Assembly (NCBI RefSeq): GCF_026651875.1
Contig: NZ_CP104067.1
Location: forward strand, 1,302,001 to 1,366,000
Reading direction: 5' to 3'
Length of the DNA stretch: 64,000 bases
From: Alicyclobacillus fastidiosus
GTDB taxonomy: Bacteria > Bacillota > Bacilli > Alicyclobacillales > Alicyclobacillaceae
This document shows, piece after piece, positions 7,999 through 16,963 of this stretch; position 1 is the stretch's first letter; each line of letters starts with the position of its first letter. Position numbers and translations under genes: made by a program. The notes under the pieces are model-generated. The model was not told the origin of the DNA and made no database searches. It was given only the letters and a program-made list of their open reading frames with translations.

Positions 7999-9417
7999 TT
8001 ACTTGAAAAGAACAGCCTCACGTCTGGATACACCGGTGCGAACCGCCGCTTCTGCTACGCCTTTGCTCACACGTTTCACAACTTCCGGGTTGAATACACT
8101 CGGAATGATGTATTGCTCGTTCAGTTCTTCCTCGCGCACGCATGACGCAATTGCGCAGGCTGCTGCCAGTTTCATCTCTTCGTTGATGTCACTGGCCCTT
8201 GCATCGAGTGCTCCTCGGAAGATACCGGGGAACGACAGAATATTATTTATCTGGTTTGGATAGTCGGACCGCCCTGTTGCAAGGATTCGCACGTAGGGTT
8301 CCGCTTTTACAGGCTCAATCTCCGGATTGGGATTTGCCATGGCAAACACAATCGGATCGCTTGCCATTAACTTCAAATGCTCCACGGTCAAAACGTTGGG
8401 TCTGGAAACTCCAATAAAAACGTCCGCGCCGCGGATTGCCGCGGTTAAGTCTCCTTGTCGGCGCTCGGGGTTGGTGTTCTCTGCGTACCAGGCCCACATT
8501 GGATTCTCATAGGCCCTGCCACGTTCGATGATTCCATCCCTATCGACGCCAATGATGTTCTTTACGCCTGCAGCAAGGAGCATCTTGCTGCAGGCTACAC
8601 CTGCGGCTCCAATTCCACACACCACGACGTTCAAGTCCTCCATCGATTTACCGACAATCTTAATGGCGTTCATGATGCCTGCCAGCACCACAACAGCGGT
8701 TCCATGTTGGTCGTCGTGGAACACCGGTATATCCAGTTCTCGCCGGAGAGCCTCCTCTATCTCGAAGCAGCGCGGTGCTGCAATGTCCTCGAGATTGATC
8801 CCACCGAACCCTGGGGCAATCGCTCTCACCGTACGGACGATTTCGTCCACGTCTGTCGTATTGAGGCAAATCGGAAAGGCATCCACATCGGCAAATTGCT
8901 TGAACAGCATTGCCTTGCCTTCCATGACGGGCATTGCTGCTTCTGGCCCAATGTCCCCCAGGCCGAGTACAGCCGTTCCATCCGTCACGACGGCGATGGT
9001 GTTTCTCTTTGTGGTCAGCTGGTACGCTTTGTTGGGATCTTCGTGTATGGCCTCACACACCCTGGCAACGCCTGGCGTGTAGACTCTAGACAAGTCGTCA
9101 CGGTTTTTTACTGGCGTCTTGGCCTGAACCTCAATCTTTCCACCGAGGTGAACCAGGAACGTCCGGTCAGACACGTTAATTACCTTGATTCCGTTTCGCT
9201 TTCGAAGTGAATTCTCGACACGGACCTGATGCTCATGGTTTCGGACATTCACTGTAATGTCCCTGACAACGTTGTCTTTTGAGGCGTGAATGACGTCAAC
9301 GGCAATGATATCTCCGTCGGCCTCACCGATGGCCGTCGCGACATCACTGTACGAGGCATCCTCAGTGAGTTGTAGTCGAATGATGATACTAAGCGCCGTG
9401 GCATTTGAGCCCAGCAT
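7999..9417 (-). CDS. NAD-dependent malic enzyme / oxaloacetate decarboxylase with N-terminal ACT domain
   Basis: Oxidatively decarboxylates malate to pyruvate; many members also decarboxylate oxaloacetate. Residues about 5-80 form an ACT-like ligand-binding domain (TALSIIIRLQLTEDAS). The catalytic part shows VYTPGVARVCEAI, VTDGTAVLGLGDIGPEAAMP, the metal site VFHDDQHGTAVV and a Rossmann motif VVCGIGAAGVAC. I chose ATG 9417, right after GGGGGAGAGG, giving 472 residues, the usual size; the frame extends to a GTG at 9510 without a good site. It is the first gene of the minus-strand operon with tarD (33 bases apart), which would feed it oxaloacetate. Enzyme family firm; the use of oxaloacetate here is inferred from context. 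Confidence 0.88.
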   Translation of the reverse strand: MLGSNATALSIIIRLQLTEDASYSDVATAIGEADGDIIAVDVIHASKDNVVRDITVNVRNHEHQVRVENSLRKRNGIKVINVSDRTFLVHLGGKIEVQAKTPVKNRDDLSRVYTPGVARVCEAIHEDPNKAYQLTTKRNTIAVVTDGTAVLGLGDIGPEAAMPVMEGKAMLFKQFADVDAFPICLNTTDVDEIVRTVRAIAPGFGGINLEDIAAPRCFEIEEALRRELDIPVFHDDQHGTAVVVLAGIMNAIKIVGKSMEDLNVVVCGIGAAGVACSKMLLAAGVKNIIGVDRDGIIERGRAYENPMWAWYAENTNPERRQGDLTAAIRGADVFIGVSRPNVLTVEHLKLMASDPIVFAMANPNPEIEPVKAEPYVRILATGRSDYPNQINNILSFPGIFRGALDARASDINEEMKLAAACAIASCVREEELNEQYIIPSVFNPEVVKRVSKGVAEAAVRTGVSRREAVLFK

Positions 9418-9584
9418 CGGCCTCTCCCCCAAGTTGTTCGATATGATTACGTTTCCAAAAGGAAAGGCAGCATTATGGGATATTGATGAGAGGTTTGAGT
9501 TGGTCGTCACCTAGCGTGTGGTAACTACAAAGGTTGACCGCCCTCTGAATTTATCCCCTTGACTCGAGTGTAGATAAAACCAGT

Positions 9585-9601
9585 ATTCATGTATAGTGAA
9601 T
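9585..9601. promoter_or_regulatory. Candidate LysR-type operator
   Basis: ATTCA-N7-TGAAT palindrome containing a T-N11-A core, in the 325-base divergent gap between the malic enzyme/tarD operon and the LysR gene. This is the usual position and shape for a LysR-family site; the motif is short, so it is only a candidate. Confidence 0.45.
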
Positions 9602-9742
9602 ATGTGTGAATATTTTAATCGGGTTACTCGATTAGTTATTTGTGCACTCGTGTTTAGATATCTGAGAATTCCTAGTGCAGATGAGACCAGAATTCCTTTA
9701 GGGATGGAATAGTTTTGGAAGAGCGGAAGGGGAGCGAGTCAT

Positions 9743-10657
9743 TTGGAATTGAGCTGGCTAAATACGTTTATCACGGCTGCAGAAGAGGAGAATTTTAGAC
9801 GAGCAGCGGACAGGCTCCATGTTGCACAGTCAACGGTCACACTTCACATTCAAAACATTGAAGACGAGCTTGAGACTCGGCTCTTTGATCGCATAGGTAG
9901 GTCAGTTCAGTTAAATCCAACTGGTCTCGGGTTCTTACAGTACGCCAAATCCATTATGGAGAACTACAACGAGAGTATCGAATATGTTGCAAGGCGCCTT
10001 CAGGGTTACCAGGAAACCATCAAAATCTCTGTATCTACGCTCGTTGCAACTACCGCCCTCCCTAGGTGGATTCGAGAGTTTCGTAAAGTGAGTCCAGAGA
10101 CGGAGTTCTCCATTGAAGTGACGGATTCGAGTTCTGTCGTAGCGAGCGTGATGAATCAGGAGTGTGACATTGGTATTGGCCGAATTCCAATCGTACAGGA
10201 GCAAATGGAGAGCATTGAATTATATAACGATCCGATTGTTTTCGTTGGTCCATCCGGAATTGGCGTAAGAAATGGAAGAGAAGTAAGTACGGAAGATATC
10301 TTTCGAGAAAACCTGCTGTTCACCTATAACCATCCGCTGTACTGGGATGACCTCCTGTTTCAACTTCGGTGCAACGTGCCTAACGTGAGAACGATGAAAG
10401 TGAGCAAAGTACACGTCTCGGTAGAATGGATTAAGGAGGGTATGGGAATATCCTTTCTTCCGGTCACTACCGTGAAGGATGCGGTCGAGAAGGGGCAGAT
10501 GGACATGGTTCCCTTTCCATATTTCTCTCTCCCGTCAGCACATACCTATTTGTTGAAACGTAAGAATCAAAACCAAACCATCAATAGTTTTATTGAACTC
10601 ATATCCAATACAGAATTTACGTCCACACAGGTCAAATATGGGACGGGCGTGAAATGA
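9743..10657 (+). CDS. LysR-family transcriptional regulator of the tartrate operon
   Basis: 304-residue regulator. The N-terminus is a winged helix-turn-helix (ELSWLNTFITAAEEENFRRAADRLHVAQSTVTLHIQNIE), followed by the linker helix and a periplasmic-binding-like effector domain (about 90-290) with VGPSGIGV and EWIKEGMGISFLP. Start TTG 9743 follows GGGGAG about nine bases upstream; no better start exists. It is transcribed away from the malic enzyme/tarD/kdgT operon, the standard arrangement for a LysR activator of its neighbour. The effector is likely D-tartrate, by context only. Confidence 0.88.
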   Translation: MELSWLNTFITAAEEENFRRAADRLHVAQSTVTLHIQNIEDELETRLFDRIGRSVQLNPTGLGFLQYAKSIMENYNESIEYVARRLQGYQETIKISVSTLVATTALPRWIREFRKVSPETEFSIEVTDSSSVVASVMNQECDIGIGRIPIVQEQMESIELYNDPIVFVGPSGIGVRNGREVSTEDIFRENLLFTYNHPLYWDDLLFQLRCNVPNVRTMKVSKVHVSVEWIKEGMGISFLPVTTVKDAVEKGQMDMVPFPYFSLPSAHTYLLKRKNQNQTINSFIELISNTEFTSTQVKYGTGVK

Positions 10658-11147
10658 ACGTTTCCTCTTCTCGGACATGCAGTATCAGAAAGTCTGATAG
10701 CGTCGCTATTGCACATAAGGGTGCTTATATCGAAGATCCGCGTGAGTGAACCTCTGCATGAAAATACACAGGTTCAAAGAACCCGTTATGTCGCTCTCGG
10801 GCAGCATAATACAAGATGAAGCTTACGGAATGTCCACCATACCCGAGATAGAATCCCCCGTGAGATTTTGAACACAATCAATCATAATACGCACTGTCGG
10901 ACAGAGGAACAGCCTATAAAATCGGAGAGTAAGATAGTGGAGACGGCAACCCCTATTTAGAGTCTAGGAAAAATTTTATGTACTTGCAAAATGCGGATCC
11001 GTTGCTACGATAACGTTACCGTTGGTCGTAACATATGTAAACATTTCTCCACTATCATCTTAATGAATTTTTAGAATTGGGTGTGGTATGATCACCCCAC
11101 GAAGTCCGGTGTTGGGCGGCGTAATTTTGCGATAAGGGAGAAGTGTT
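10658..11147. other. Intergenic region, no gene seen
   Basis: No credible frame. Contains a small perfect hairpin (TATCAGA AAG TCTGATA, about 10688-10704) and a distant inverted repeat pairing AAGATAGTGGAGA (about 10931) with TCTCCACTATC (about 11045). A likely promoter region for the next gene lies in the last 100 bases. Confidence 0.4.
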
Positions 11148-12113
11148 TTGAAAATGCGTTGTGCAGTACTGGATGACTACCAAAATATAGCGCTTTCTAT
11201 GGCTGACTGGTCCTTGATAACGGACAGTGTTGAGGTGCGCGTGTTCAATCAACATTTCCATAGCGAAGATGAGTTGATAAATGCGGTCAGCGATTGCGAA
11301 ATCATCGTTGCAATGCGCGAACGTACTCCGTTCACCGATGTACTTTTTACGCGTTTACCGTCACTGAAATTATTGGTTACCACTGGCATGAGAAACGCCT
11401 CCATTGACCTTGCAGCTGCTGCGCGGCATGGTGTTACCGTGTGCGGCACAGGCGGTGTGTCACATTCGAGAGCAACGGTAGAGTTAACGTGGGCGTTAAT
11501 CCTTGGTCTATCTCGCAATCTTATACAAGAGAGTCGTTCGGTTCAAATGAACGGGCCGTGGCAGACGACGATTGGCACCGATATTTACGGCAAACGGCTA
11601 GGTGTGATCGGCCTTGGAAAAATCGGAAGCGACGTTGCACGGATCGGCAAAGCATTCGCAATGGACGTCACAGCGTGGAGTCAAAATCTAACGGAAGAAC
11701 GGGCCAACTCCGTAGGGGCAACGCTGGCCAGTTCAAAAGAGGAACTCCTTGAGACGAGCGATTTCGTCTCAGTCCACGTCGTTCTCAGCGATAGAACAAA
11801 GGGCCTCATTGGCACTTCAGAACTACAGCGTATGAAAAAATCTGCGTACCTGATAAATACATCCCGTGCACCAATTGTGGATCAAGTTGCACTGAAGGAT
11901 GCTCTTGAAAATCACTGGATTGCGGGTGTTGGGTTGGACGTTTTTGAAACCGAACCACTTCCCGAGAATGATCCATTCCGAGTTCTTCCAAATGTTCTCA
12001 CAACCCCGCACATTGGTTATGTAACCCACGATACCTACCGGGTTTGGTACGGTGAGGCTGTCGAAGATATTCAAGCCTATCTTTCCGGCGCCCCAATTCG
12101 CATACTTTCATAG
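11148..12113 (+). CDS. D-2-hydroxyacid dehydrogenase family protein
   Basis: NAD(P)-dependent reductase of the D-2-hydroxyacid dehydrogenase family (phosphoglycerate dehydrogenase, glyoxylate reductase relatives), 321 residues, cytoplasmic. The cofactor fold shows GVIGLGKIGSDVARIG, and the catalytic residues are R in INTSRAPIVD, E in DVFETEPLP and H in TTPHIGYVT. Start is TTG 11148, seven bases after GGGAG; an ATG two codons later is too far from the site. It stands alone and converges on a LysR gene, with a shared terminator between them. The substrate is unknown; the neighbouring RraA-family genes suggest alpha-keto or hydroxy acid metabolism, which is only context. Confidence 0.85.
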   Translation: MKMRCAVLDDYQNIALSMADWSLITDSVEVRVFNQHFHSEDELINAVSDCEIIVAMRERTPFTDVLFTRLPSLKLLVTTGMRNASIDLAAAARHGVTVCGTGGVSHSRATVELTWALILGLSRNLIQESRSVQMNGPWQTTIGTDIYGKRLGVIGLGKIGSDVARIGKAFAMDVTAWSQNLTEERANSVGATLASSKEELLETSDFVSVHVVLSDRTKGLIGTSELQRMKKSAYLINTSRAPIVDQVALKDALENHWIAGVGLDVFETEPLPENDPFRVLPNVLTTPHIGYVTHDTYRVWYGEAVEDIQAYLSGAPIRILS

Positions 12114-12135
12114 TACTCTACACCTGAATCAAAGG

Positions 12136-12178
12136 TGAAGGATGGTGATGATGACAACACCGTCCTTCAAGGTTTTTT
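12136..12178 (+). terminator. Rho-independent terminator
   Basis: 12-bp stem TGAAGGATGGTG / CACCGTCCTTCA (one G-U pair) followed by GGTTTTTT, 23 bases after the dehydrogenase stop codon. Confidence 0.85.
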
Positions 12179-12194
12179 GTAATATCCAAGCATG

Positions 12195-13100
12195 CTACAC
12201 ATCAACCAGATCGACATTCATATCGGCCTTCAGGAGTTCAGAATACTGATTAAGAATATCGATTGCATGTATGGCGCTCTGTCGAGGAGATTTGTGTGTA
12301 ATTTGATAGCAGACGCGGTGGGGCGGTGTATCAGTAAGGTGCTGGATAACGAAGTCGCCCTTGCTTTTAAATGAACGCGCCATCGACAACGGAACGATCG
12401 CCCACTGCTTCGCTTGTTCCATGATAGCCAATATCAATTGAGCTGTGTCAAGGCGCATTCTTGAAGGTTTAATGTGGGATCCCCACCATTTATCGTGCCA
12501 CATTTGGTATGCAGGACTCCAGTTTATGAACAACTCATCGTGAGGATCGAGGCTTTCTGGCTCGACGGACGCGGGCAGTTCTTGGATGCCACCTAAACGA
12601 ACGACCACCATCGGTTCCGTAAAGAAGGGCTTCATATCTACGGACGGCAAATACCGCTCGAGCAATACAAAAGCAACATCCACTTCTCTACGTTCAATTA
12701 AGTCATAGAGTTCTGCCGATTGTTGTGTTCGAATTTGGATATCAATGGCTGGCACGTGTTGAAGCAATTGTCTGTATACCGGAGGCAGCACGTATGCGTT
12801 TACACTGTCAACAGATCCGATCAGCAGAGATAACTTCGGTGCGCCGGTTTTCAGCATTTGTATCTCACGCCATACCTCCCACCAGCGTTCTGCAATCGGG
12901 ATGAACGCCTCACCAGCTTGGGTAAGTGTAATACCGCGCTGTCCTTTTCCTCGTTCTATCAGCGCCATGTCCAGGGACAATTCCAACATCTTGAGTCGAT
13001 GACTGACTGTTGATTGCGTGAGATTCAGTAATTCAGCTGCTTTGGTCAAACTCCGCGTTTTCATGATGGTTAGAAAGGTTTCAATGGAAATGCAATCCAT
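12195..13100 (-). CDS. LysR-family transcriptional regulator
   Basis: 301-residue LysR regulator. The N-terminal helix-turn-helix reads IETFLTIMKTRSLTKAAELL and SQSTVSHRLK-type recognition helix (LTQSTVSHRLKMLE); the effector-binding domain follows from about residue 90. ATG 13100 has an ideal AGGAGG seven bases upstream. It is divergent from the MFS/RraA operon, which it most likely controls. Unrelated in sequence to the LysR protein at 9743 beyond the family. Ligand unknown. Confidence 0.88.
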   Translation of the reverse strand: MDCISIETFLTIMKTRSLTKAAELLNLTQSTVSHRLKMLELSLDMALIERGKGQRGITLTQAGEAFIPIAERWWEVWREIQMLKTGAPKLSLLIGSVDSVNAYVLPPVYRQLLQHVPAIDIQIRTQQSAELYDLIERREVDVAFVLLERYLPSVDMKPFFTEPMVVVRLGGIQELPASVEPESLDPHDELFINWSPAYQMWHDKWWGSHIKPSRMRLDTAQLILAIMEQAKQWAIVPLSMARSFKSKGDFVIQHLTDTPPHRVCYQITHKSPRQSAIHAIDILNQYSELLKADMNVDLVDV

Positions 13101-13125
13101 AATAAGCCTCCTAATTATCGAAGTT

Positions 13126-13138
13126 ATAAATATTTTAT
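13126..13138. promoter_or_regulatory. Possible LysR operator / AT-rich promoter dyad
   Basis: Near-palindrome ATAAATATTTTAT in the 126-base gap between the divergent LysR gene and the MFS operon. Position suits a regulator site or overlapping promoters, but the AT-rich context makes chance likely. Confidence 0.3.
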
Positions 13139-13226
13139 AGTAAAATTATTCGTTTTACATTGGGAATTTCATGTTTAAAAATAAGTAGTGTGCATCGCAC
13201 AAATTGATTTCATGGAGGTGACCAGT

Positions 13227-14528
13227 ATGGCGAATACGGAACCTAGCACTATTGTCAGGCCATCGGCAGTAAAACGTACAAACATTCGTTGGATTGGAGG
13301 TTCATTAGTATTAATTCTCTGTCTTTGCGCTTATTTAGATCGTGCTGTGTTCTCAGTGACAGCTTCGCCGATCATGAAAGCGCTTCATATATCCCCGGTA
13401 CAGTTTGGGGTGTTAACCACGGTTTTCTCTGTGGGCTACTTTATTTTTCAAATTCCAGGCTCAATTCTCGTTGAAAAGCGCGGTTCGCGTCTCATGTTAA
13501 CGGTTTCGCTTGTGCTTTGGTCGATTTTCACAATACTGACTGGAGCCGTCGGGTCACTTACAGGCCTAATTATTGTTCGTTTTCTCTTTGGGCTGGGAGA
13601 AGCCCCGTTATTTCCGGCAGGGAATAATTTCTACGCGAACTGGTTTCCCAAGCACGAACGAGGACGTTCAAACTCTTTAATGAACGGCGGGGCATTCTTC
13701 TCAAATGTCATAGGGCCGCCCATTATCGTAGCCATTGTAGGAGCTTTTGGCTGGAGATCTCCGTTTTATTTGTGCGGTTTGTTAGGAATTCTTTGTGCTG
13801 TAATTTGGTTTATCACCATGCGAAGCAAACCCGAACAACATCGAATGGTGAATGAACAGGAACTTGCCTATATTAAAGACAGCAACTTTGAAAACAGCCA
13901 GAGTGAAGCCCCAAAAGGCCAATGGTCTATGTTCTTAAAGCAACGTTCATTTTGGATGATTGCATTAGGATATTTCTCAACATTGTGGGTTGTTCAATTT
14001 TTCGTATACTGGCTGCCGTATTACCTGCAGGCTGCAAGACACATTTCATTTAAGTCGATGGGCTTTTATACATCTGTCCCATGGATTGCGATGACCATTG
14101 CCGTGCTTGTTGCGGGCACCCTTAGTGATGCATTGCTTAAGAGCGGCAAGTCAAAATACGTTTCGAGAAATGTCGTTTGTGTAATCAGTCTCTTGATATC
14201 TGGAATTGCACTTGTTCTAAGCACCGTTGCTTCGTCTGCCATTGGAAATATCCTCTGGATTAGCTTGGCTCTTGGCATGGCGGGCTTTTCTCAGACCTTG
14301 GCATGGTCGATTTCAACCGATATTGGGCAACAGTATACGTCCACTGTCGGCGGGTGGATGAATATGTGGGGATTTATTGCAGCAAGCATCGTACCCACGT
14401 TAGCGCCAATCCTTGCTAAAAATCTTGGGTGGAACGCCGTCTTACTGGTCAATGCCGGAATCACGGTATTAGGGATTATCGGTTATCTCGCAATCAACAG
14501 TAACAAACCACTAAATATAAAAATGTGA
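13227..14528 (+). CDS. MFS transporter, ACS (anion:cation symporter) family
   Basis: Importer of organic anions such as sugar acids or dicarboxylates, 433 residues and 12 predicted helices. The ACS hallmarks are visible: LCLCAYLDRAVFSVTASPIM in helix 1, YFIFQIPGSILVEKRGSR, FLFGLGEAPLFPAGN and NWFPKHERGRSNSLMNGG. ATG 13227 follows GGAGGTG by six bases; the frame extends 13 codons further upstream without a site. It overlaps the next gene region (the upstream GTG of the RraA frame overlaps its stop), so the three genes form one operon divergent from a LysR gene. Substrate probably a keto- or hydroxy-acid, inferred. Confidence 0.87.
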   Translation: MANTEPSTIVRPSAVKRTNIRWIGGSLVLILCLCAYLDRAVFSVTASPIMKALHISPVQFGVLTTVFSVGYFIFQIPGSILVEKRGSRLMLTVSLVLWSIFTILTGAVGSLTGLIIVRFLFGLGEAPLFPAGNNFYANWFPKHERGRSNSLMNGGAFFSNVIGPPIIVAIVGAFGWRSPFYLCGLLGILCAVIWFITMRSKPEQHRMVNEQELAYIKDSNFENSQSEAPKGQWSMFLKQRSFWMIALGYFSTLWVVQFFVYWLPYYLQAARHISFKSMGFYTSVPWIAMTIAVLVAGTLSDALLKSGKSKYVSRNVVCVISLLISGIALVLSTVASSAIGNILWISLALGMAGFSQTLAWSISTDIGQQYTSTVGGWMNMWGFIAASIVPTLAPILAKNLGWNAVLLVNAGITVLGIIGYLAINSNKPLNIKM

Positions 14529-14548
14529 AAAAGAGGAGAATGCTAGGT

Positions 14549-15202
14549 ATGACAGACATCCTTCAACAATTCAGCAAACTCTCTACACCAACGGTATCGG
14601 ACGCTTTGGACAGAATCGGAATGGAGGGAGCGTGCCTTGGAATCACACCTATTGATCACCAGTTCCGATTAATAGGTCGTGCGTTGACCCTCAAATACGA
14701 ACCGGTTGGCGTGGACAAAGGAAATGTGGGAGATTTTATCGATGACATAACCCCAGGAACCATTATCGTCATCGACAATAGTGGACGCCTAAATTGTACG
14801 GTATGGGGAGACATCCTAACTACCATGGCATCAATGAAAGGGATCGGTGGCACAGTAATTGACGGTGTTTGTCGAGATACTAGTCTCTATACAGAACTTA
14901 ATTATCCTGTGTTTAGCAAAGGCCGCTATATGCGAACCGGTAAAGATCGGGTTCAACTGGAAGCTGTTAACGTGCCTGTATCCCTTTCGGGAATTCGCGT
15001 GCGACCAAATGACATCATCTTTGGAGATGCCGATGGCGTAGTTGTGATTCCAAAGGAGCACGAAGAGCGAGTTCTTGAAATTGCACTTGAGATTGAGGAA
15101 GCGGAGAATCAAATTCGTTCTGCTATTAAGAATGGCATGCGGTTGGATGAAGCGAGAAAAGCATTCAAATACCATTCACTTCAAACGAAAAGGGGGATGT
15201 AA
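14549..15202 (+). CDS. RraA-fold aldolase/decarboxylase-like protein 1
   Basis: RraA-family protein (217 residues). Relatives are 4-hydroxy-4-methyl-2-oxoglutarate aldolases and oxaloacetate decarboxylases, Mg-dependent enzymes giving pyruvate, or, in E. coli RraA, an RNase E inhibitor. The active-site pattern is present: VWGD, then GGTVIDGVCRD about 20 residues later, so the GD...RD metal/substrate motif is intact, favouring an enzyme. ATG 14549 lies ten bases after AGGAG; the frame itself opens at GTG 14525 overlapping the MFS stop. It is followed by a second, divergent RraA protein, and the pair may form a hetero-oligomer or act on successive intermediates. Confidence 0.82.
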   Translation: MTDILQQFSKLSTPTVSDALDRIGMEGACLGITPIDHQFRLIGRALTLKYEPVGVDKGNVGDFIDDITPGTIIVIDNSGRLNCTVWGDILTTMASMKGIGGTVIDGVCRDTSLYTELNYPVFSKGRYMRTGKDRVQLEAVNVPVSLSGIRVRPNDIIFGDADGVVVIPKEHEERVLEIALEIEEAENQIRSAIKNGMRLDEARKAFKYHSLQTKRGM

Positions 15203-15205
15203 TGC

Positions 15206-15832
15206 ATGCAAATATTACACTCGGATGAAGAACTTTTAAATGCCTTAAGCACACTCCCAAGCTCTACAGTGCATGAAGCGGCTGGTCGAATCGGAAATCT
15301 ACCGTCACAAATTAAACCCGTGTCGAAAACCATGAAACTGTGTGGATTTGCCATGACGGTGCTGTCCCCTCCTGGTGATAATCTTTGGCTCCATCGAGCG
15401 ATTTATCAAGCCACCCCCGGTGATATTCTGGTAGTGGATGTGGGCACAGCTTACGAGTATGGATATTGGGGAGAAATTATGACTAAGGCAGCTATTGAAC
15501 GTGGAATTGGCGGCCTTGTTATTAACGGCTGTGTTCGTGACTTGGACAGATTAGTGGAACTTGACTTCCCTATATTCGCTCGTGGAATTTGCATCAACGG
15601 CACTGGAAAGGATGATCAGGCACAATCGGTGGTGAATTCGCCTGCACGGATTGGAGACGTGATTGTATTTCCTGGTGACTTAGTTCTAGGTGACAGCGAT
15701 GGAGTGGTGGTCATTCCTAGAAAACAGGTCAGTAGAGTGGCAGAGTTAGCGAAGGCACGGGAAGAGAAGGAATTAAAAGTCATGTTGGAACTTCGCCAAG
15801 GAAAAAGTACGCTTGAAATATATAATCTATAG
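15206..15832 (+). CDS. RraA-fold aldolase-like protein 2
   Basis: Second RraA-family protein (208 residues), closer in look to 4-carboxy-4-hydroxy-2-oxoadipate/HMG aldolases of gallate and protocatechuate breakdown: PGDILVVDVG, YWGEIMTKAAIERGIGG, VINGCVRDLDRL, and the late VLGDSDGVVVIPR. The first acidic position is E (GE...RD) instead of the D in its upstream paralogue. ATG 15206 sits nine bases after AGGGGG and starts four bases past the upstream stop, so the two are translationally coupled. Ends the operon before a strong terminator. Exact substrate unknown. Confidence 0.82.
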   Translation: MQILHSDEELLNALSTLPSSTVHEAAGRIGNLPSQIKPVSKTMKLCGFAMTVLSPPGDNLWLHRAIYQATPGDILVVDVGTAYEYGYWGEIMTKAAIERGIGGLVINGCVRDLDRLVELDFPIFARGICINGTGKDDQAQSVVNSPARIGDVIVFPGDLVLGDSDGVVVIPRKQVSRVAELAKAREEKELKVMLELRQGKSTLEIYNL

Positions 15833-15838
15833 TAAAAG

Positions 15839-15885
15839 AGGGGCTGATATTGGTCATCTGGGATGGCCAATGTCAGCCCTTCTTT
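15839..15885 (+). terminator. Strong rho-independent terminator
   Basis: About 19-bp stem built from AGGGGCTGATATTGG and CCAATGTCAGCCCT arms (G-U pairs allowed) with loop TGGG and a TTCTTTT tail, ending the MFS/RraA operon. Confidence 0.9.
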
Positions 15886-16297
15886 TGGTTAGGATACAAG
15901 TCTTGTGGAAAACACGAGAGTTACTACTCTTATGTCAATCCAATTTTAAAACTACTTGCGCATATGTGGGCGTAAATTCAAGAACGGTCTGGTCCGTGGT
16001 TTGCATGATTATACGTTTGCGATCGAACGATGCTTATGTCGCTTATGGGCAGTTTCGTATTATGAGGTCAATCAATTCGGTCACGGATTGGTTGACCTCT
16101 TTAAGTTTTAGAGGTTTATTTCCGGTAGCCGGGTAGAACGTCTGGGCAGGTGGATCCTTGAATCCGTGCGCTAAAATGTTCCCTCCTACTTGTAGAAGCA
16201 TGTTTGAGGCTGGTTTGGACAAGCGATCCCGCATCACAAGCGAAGCTATGAACTGCAAGAAGGACTAGGGGTTACCGGTGAATTTGCTTGAGAGGAG
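15886..16297 (+). other. Non-coding leader of an IS110-type relic
   Basis: No gene. Lies directly upstream of a degenerate IS110-group transposase. In IS110-group elements the long left end encodes the guide (bridge) RNA, so this stretch is the expected place for one, but I could not define its ends or fold. Confidence 0.35.
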
Positions 16298-16963
16298 ATG
16301 TTTCACTTGAATCCGGTTGTGGGGTTAGATATTGCGAAGGGAGAGAGTAAAGGACAAGTCTTTCTGGACCGAGGGTTGCCGCACGGCGGAAGTTTTAACG
16401 TCATTCATACGCAGGAGGGTTTTGAGGAGTTTCTCGAAGTGCTGCGTACGGTTGAAGCGACCGCGGAGGTTCGTCCGGTCATCATTTTTGAGTCCACGGG
16501 TCATTACCACACGCCTGTCATGGAGTTCCTCGAGGAAAACAATTACGTGTAAATCCTTGTAAATCCGCTTGTTGCTCACCAGGCGAAGAAGTCTAACCTG
16601 CGCAAGGTAAAGACGGATGCCATCGATGCGTATCGTTTGTGTGAATTGTATTACAAGGAGCAATTTGAGCCTCATAAACAACGTGGTACTCAGCTATTGA
16701 ATCTAAGAAGCTTAACGAGACAGCACGAGTCCATTACGGATTTGTACATCAAGACAAAGCTGCAGTTCCAAGCCGTATTGGATCAGGTATTCCCAGAGTT
16801 CAGGGGGATATTTGGGGACTTGTATTCTAAGGTCTCGTTTCACGTGCTGTTGGCGTTTCCGACAGCAGAATCGGTGCTTGCAGTCACACAGAGGGAGTTG
16901 GCAGATAAAGTCGCGGAACTGTGTCCAAGTCGTTCGTATTCTACATACTTAATCATGCAGTAG
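16298..16963 (+). pseudogene. IS110-family transposase, degenerate
   Basis: N-terminal half of an IS110-group DEDD recombinase. PVVGLDIAKGESKGQVF carries the first acidic residue and IIFESTGHYHTPVMEFLEE the second. A TAA at 16550-16552 interrupts the frame; the same frame then continues with ILVNPLVAHQAKKSNLRKVKTD-type sequence (AHQAKKSNLRKVKTDAIDAY, the third site) to about 16940. The C-terminal half with the serine motif is missing: the sequence runs into the end of a TetR gene on the other strand. Two lesions (stop plus truncation) make it inactive. Confidence 0.85.

Noticed and set aside
8455..9210. 251-codon open frame on the + strand
   Set aside because: Lies wholly antisense to the malic enzyme gene, has no ribosome binding site and reads as low-similarity sequence; it is a shadow of the real gene.
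10928..11062. Insertion-element ends suggested by AAGATAGTGGAGA / TCTCCACTATC
   Set aside because: Only about 110 bases apart, imperfect, and nothing transposase-like between them.
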